Positions 59,827 to 64,000 of a stretch of 64,000 bases of DNA are shown one piece after another. This DNA is from Eremophila alpestris peregrina (Eukaryota > Chordata > Aves > Passeriformes > Alaudidae), in the NCBI GenBank assembly GCA_009792885.1, contig WMCF01000016.1, positions 9,533,062-9,597,061 of the forward strand, written 5' to 3'. A program made the translations under genes and the position numbers. The notes under the pieces were generated by a model. It was not told the DNA's origin, did no database searches, and worked only from the letters and a program-made list of their open reading frames with translations. Numbering within the stretch: the first letter of the stretch is position 1; every line of letters starts with the position of its first letter.

Positions 59827-59841
59827 AGAACAACATGTTTT
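59827..59841. promoter_or_regulatory. Glucocorticoid-response-like element
   Basis: AGAACA-ACA-TGTTTT matches the steroid-receptor inverted-repeat consensus AGAACAnnnTGTTCT at 11 of 12 defined positions with the required 3-base spacer. It lies in KLF15 intron 1; KLF15 is a known glucocorticoid-induced gene. Function is inferred. Confidence 0.5.
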
Positions 59842-62279
59842 TGGCAGAAAGGACACCATAACAACCCAGGGAACTCTTAAAAAAAAGTTGGAGACGGTCG
59901 TGCTGCTGAACAGCTGCTGTATTTCACTCCAGAAGTGCTGTTTCCAGTGGCTCAGGCACTGCGGTCTCACTATAGGTGTTTACATTTCTAACATGTTTTC
60001 AGCGTTCCTAGAGATGAAAGTGCATTATGGAAACAGCGTAATTAGTTTTCATAGCCGCCAGAGCCCCGGCTTTTTTTGGTTTTGTTTTCTAATCTTCTGT
60101 TTTTGGCTGTGTCTTCAGGCGAAGTAAGGATGAAAGCCTTTTGGTCGTTAGCCCGGCCTTTAGGAGAAAAATATAGCCAGGGCCCGATCCTGCATTCCAG
60201 GCATTCTCCAAAATCTTCTTGGCTGTTCTGCAAGCTTTGAGAGTGCACAGAAAGCAGAACTAGCCCATAATGTGCCTGGATCTATTTGGCTCTGACAGTC
60301 CCCTCTTAAAAAGCCTCTGGTTACATCGAGTGACATTGTTCCTTGTCAAAAGAGAGGGAAACAAGCCTGCTGGCTGTTTTCTGCTGAGGTAACCGGCCCA
60401 CAGCAGTTGCTAGGGGTACATTGTTATTTTTTTCCCCCATCGTTTAAATCCTTATTCAAATTACATTTTAGTTCTATTCCCAGGGAAATATACGGATATT
60501 TTGATGTGTGGCTTCCCAGCTCTTGCAGCCATAAAAAAAAAAAATTAAAGATTTAAAAAATTTTTTAAAGAAGTTCACCAACTGCTTTTGGTGCACGCAG
60601 AGCATGCCAGCTTTTCTTAGAAAAGCACATGTTGCAGTCCAGATTTCCCTCACAGCCCCATTCTTCAGAAGTTTAAGCTGGAATAATGCAGACATTGGAG
60701 GGAGGATCAGAAACCATCTGAGGGCAAGTCTTCCTTTCTGCCCTGTGTTTCTCAAGGCAGCCACCAGTTTTTGGTGCAAGATAGAAACAATCAGCCTGGG
60801 TGAATTCTTACCAGATGCCAATACTAATTTGTCAGAAGCAGATGGTGCTTTCTGTTTCAAAACTGGAATAGCTCAGCTAAGGGACTTCTGCTGGGGGAAC
60901 TTTCCATCAACACAGAGATTTAAAAAAACGTGTGTTAGAAATAGTTCAGCTCTTCTGACTCTTTGCTTTTACTATAAGACATGATTATAGGCTAAGGTCA
61001 CAAAACAGAGCCACTAACCTCTGTTTGAACTTCCTCGTGTTCAGCACATGGAGGTATTTCATTATTGGTTCAGAGGCATAGCTGACCGACAGGAAAATGT
61101 GCAATCTTACTTTTAAGTCTTTCTTTCAGCCCATCCTTGTTTCCTCCATGTGTCTGTGAAGGAGGCAGCCATATCTTTAAGAAATATAGCTTTCCCCTCC
61201 CTCTTCCTGTGAAATATTAATAGATTTTGCCAATGGGACAGAGCTCTTTAAGGGCATTGTGTAAAATACCTCTCTGTATGTTCACTGCAGCACTGAGCAT
61301 ACAGACACCTTTTGAATTTTCCCCAGAGAAGGAAAGACAGGGCAAATTTTGGAGATAAGGCAGCAAAGATGCTCTGCAACAGCAGTAACAGCCATCCCCT
61401 CTCCTGCACAAAACTGGGAGCTATTGACTATTCATGGCAAAGCGTCCAAAGCGCAGCGGCAGAGCCTGTGGAAAATGACAGCGTGTAACAAGATTGACTG
61501 GCATTTCCTTCACGCCGCGTCACATGCCTCCTAATTCACACACACACACAGCCTCACAGGCTGATCGAATGACTTCTATCTCTGCAGTCCACATACCTTC
61601 CACAGAAAGAGTTGTTTTATTATGCACATGTACAGCTCTGTTTTCAATCAGTCACCTTGAGCAAGCGACTGAGGGCCAATGTTTGCTCCGTCCTGAGGTC
61701 TCTGCGTTTGCTCTCTAAGGGGCATAACCTCCGTCCGTAAGCAATTTTTGTTTTGTTTTTTTTTTCCCTCGGGGAGGTGGAGAATAAAAAAAAAATACGC
61801 AGATGACCCTCGTGGCTCCCCCTCCCCAGGCAGCCTTTCTAGGAAGTTTGCTGGTGAAGAGCAGGGCAGTCGTGGCTGTCAGCGAGCCCTGGGGTGGGAT
61901 GTGCTGGAAAAGGGCGGGGGGGTCGCTGTTGTGGGGCTGTAATGGGATTAGGGCTCAGGTGAGGGGACAGGTCGGGGTGCCAGGGGGCCGTGCAGCCCTC
62001 CTGGTTCAGCAGCTGGCCAGCCTCTGCCCCGCAGAGAGGAGCGTGGAGCAGAGGGGTGAAACCAGCCACCAGCTGGCTGGCAGGGCTTAGTAATTAGCTC
62101 AGTGCAGTGCCAGCCTTATTAAGGACAGCGCAGGTGATGATGACGTTGGCACACTGATTCATTACATCTGGAGGGGAAAATCCGCCTAGTAAATGCTGAA
62201 GCACAGTAAATATTTTTGGCTCCTGCCAGATTGATCCTTGCATTATGCTGAACAGCCTATATTTGTAGAACTGAGGAAG

Positions 62280-62289
62280 TTAAAAATAA
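62280..62289. promoter_or_regulatory. MEF2-consensus site
   Basis: TTAAAAATAA fits the MEF2 consensus YTAWWWWTAR exactly. It lies about 540 bases upstream of the KLF15 start codon. KLF15 is expressed in heart and skeletal muscle, so the site is plausible, but such AT-rich words also occur by chance. Confidence 0.35.
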
Positions 62290-62787
62290 GGTTGGTGGAA
62301 AGCTACAAGATAGGGAAAGGATTTGTGTTTTATCACCACAAGCAATAAACTTTTTTTATTTGTTTCTTTTTGGTGGTAAAAATTTCAACACTTAATTTTC
62401 TTTTTCTTCCCATTCCCTTCTTTGGCTCTGGATTTCACTGTTAGGTGAAAGCTCGTTATTTGTTTTCTCTTGCCGGTAATATTCTGTAGGGGAGCTGTAA
62501 ATCTGGAGTGCACACGGTTGGGAAATGTTTTCTGACAGAATTCTTTTACAAATATGTGGTGCAATCCTGCAGAACGCTTCAGCCCTGACAGTCCTCGGGG
62601 GGTAGTGCAGACAAATCAAAGCTTGTAGGAGCCTGTGTACCCAGGGAGGCTGAGTGCTCTGGACTTTCCTGTGGGCTAGAGGGCTTTACGAGCTGCAGTT
62701 CATGGAGATAAATGATTAAACCAACTTCTGACTGTTGTTTTGTTTTCCTGCACTCAGGCTCTCACCTGAACTTTGGCTGCCTGGTAT

Positions 62788-62808
62788 ATGCTGTTGGGAT
62801 ATCCTTAA
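62788..62808 (+). other. Short upstream ORF in KLF15 5' UTR
   Basis: ATG at 62788 reads MLLGYP then TAA at 62806-62808, all inside exon 2 and 14 bases before the main start. Its start context is weak (TATATGC), whereas the main ATG is strong, so leaky scanning or reinitiation would be expected. Confidence 0.5.
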
Positions 62809-62822
62809 GAGATCATCCAGGA

Positions 62823-63865
62823 ATGGTGGATCACTTGGTGCCTACTGATGAATCCTTTTCATCCACAAGGTCTTCTCTTGGATACTTTGGGGACATGACA
62901 GCAGGCGTGAGGTCCTACCAAATGCTGCCCTCTCCCCTGTCAGAAGATGATAGTGACTCGTCCAGCTTTTGTTCCTGTTCCAGCCCTGACTCCCAGGTCC
63001 TCAGCTCCAGCTATGGAAGCACATCCAGTGCAGAAAGTCAGGACAGTATCTTAGACTATTTATTGTCCCAGGCATCTTTGGGGAACACCACTGCATCATG
63101 GTGGGACAAAAGGAGACTTCAGCCAATAGTGAAAGAGGAGTACTTAAGGTTGCCTGAATTTGCTGTGGATATGGAAGACTCAGGACCATTTCAGCCCACG
63201 CTTGAGGAAATTGAGGAATTTTTGGAGGAGAACATGGACTTGGAGCTCAAAGAAAGACCTAAAAGCGAGACCAAGGACTTGAGAGCTTGCAGCCAGGTTT
63301 CTGTTGCTTCGCTGCAGCAAAAAGACCACATGTTACCCAGTACTAGTTTAAAAGAGAGCAAAAATGAACAGTTGACCAGCTCAATGGAAGGTGGCCAAGC
63401 TTCAAATGGAGGAATGACCCTGGAGAATGGAATACCAGTTATGCTCCAAATCCAGCCTGTACAGATCAAACAGGAGTCCAACACGAGCCCCAGTTCCCAA
63501 GGACCAGCACAGGAGAACATTAAAATTGCACAGCTCCTAGTCAACATCCAAGGACAGACATTTGCCCTTGTGCCTCAGATAGTTCAGTCATCCAATTTGA
63601 ACTTGTCCTCTAAATTTGTGCGCATTGCTCCCGTCCCCATTGCCGCCAAGCCGATTGGGCCAGGAGGCATGATCCAGGGGCAGACGGGGATCATCATGGG
63701 TCAGAAATTTCAAAAGAACCCTGCAGCTGAACTCATTAAAATGCATAAATGTTCTTTTCCTGGTTGCACCAAGATGTACACGAAAAGCAGCCATTTGAAA
63801 GCCCACCTGAGGAGACACACAGGAGAAAAGCCCTTTGCGTGCACGTGGCCGGGTTGTGGATGGAG
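62823..63865 (+). CDS. KLF15: Kruppel-like factor 15, coding exon 2 (partial gene)
   Basis: KLF15 is a nuclear three-finger transcription factor controlling gluconeogenic, amino-acid and muscle metabolism genes. The exon starts at 62758 (acceptor CTGCACTCAG), the ATG at 62823 has a strong context (GGAATGG), and the donor is GTCAGT at 63866. It encodes 347 residues plus two bases of the next codon (full mammalian protein about 416). Visible are a conserved N-terminus MVDHLVPTDESFSS, an acidic Ser-rich block LPSPLSEDDSDSSS (35-48), the domain PFQPTLEEIEEFLEENM (122-138), a VQIKQE sumoylation-type motif (213-218), QLLVNIQGQTFALVPQIV (237-254), finger 1 (C310/C315/H328/H332) and the first half of finger 2 (C340/C345, ending GCGW). 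The rest of finger 2 and finger 3 lie in the next exon, outside the window. Confidence 0.96.
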
Positions 63866-64000
63866 GTCAGTATTGGGGTGCAGTTCTGTCCAATCCCCCT
63901 TCCCCTCTTTGCTCACTTGATCTCACTTGCTGTCCATGTAGGTTTGTACTCTGATTTGTAGACTGTTTCTATTGCCAGAACTTGTTTGGTTGGTTTGACA
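63866..64000 (+). other. KLF15: KLF15 intron 2, start
   Basis: Sequence after the GTCAGT donor to the window edge. No finger sequence continues here, so the next exon (completing finger 2 and carrying finger 3) is beyond the window. Confidence 0.8.

Larger units (their letters stand above)
58641..62757 (+). other. KLF15: KLF15 intron 1
   Basis: A 4.1-kb intron between noncoding exon 1 and the coding exon. No gene is seen inside. It contains a glucocorticoid-response-like palindrome (59827-59841), a MEF2-consensus site (62280-62289) and several stretches rich in binding-site-like words (about 60000-60200, 61440-61600, 62095-62300). Confidence 0.6.

Noticed and set aside
1..64000. An undescribed multi-gene system
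   Set aside because: All coding exons I can support belong to four known, syntenic vertebrate genes; the remainder is introns, repeats and intergenic DNA.

Overview
The window is vertebrate nuclear DNA, almost certainly from a bird. Genes are split into GT-AG exons, the repeats recognised are mostly 3' fragments of CR1 LINEs, and two very GC-rich first-exon islands are present. The gene order UROC1 (+) - ZXDC (+) - CFAP100 (-) - KLF15 (+) is the same order and relative orientation as the human 3q21.3 block. Gene names rest on my reading of the translated exons against what I know of these families; no database search was run.

Layout. 1310-8628: the last six coding exons of UROC1 (urocanate hydratase); earlier exons lie left of the window. 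8629-11885: intergenic, ending in a CR1 fragment. 11885-23560: complete ZXDC, ten coding exons, about 900 residues, ten C2H2 fingers, GC-rich first exon. 24137-34340: CFAP100 on the minus strand, fourteen coding exons, about 575 residues, running tail-to-tail towards ZXDC. 36043-36476: a tract made almost only of A and C, followed by an 823-base assembly gap (36477-37299) and a short GC-rich edge. 37383-57761: about 20 kb in which I find no gene, only degraded repeats. 57762-58018: a CR1 fragment touching the GC-rich KLF15 promoter. 58020-63865: KLF15 noncoding exon 1, a 4.1-kb intron with candidate regulatory sites, and coding exon 2 through finger 1 and half of finger 2. The remaining fingers are right of the window.

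The genes do not form a functional operon. UROC1 is a histidine-catabolism enzyme, ZXDC and KLF15 are zinc-finger transcription factors, and CFAP100 is an axonemal dynein-associated coiled-coil protein. Their grouping is conserved synteny. I find no undescribed multi-gene system here. The observations most worth checking are a near-palindromic glucocorticoid-response-like element in KLF15 intron 1, two competing splice acceptors that read the CFAP100 C-terminus in different frames, a possible intron-retention isoform of ZXDC, nested tandem duplications in the KLF15 promoter, and the strand-asymmetric A/C tract beside the gap.
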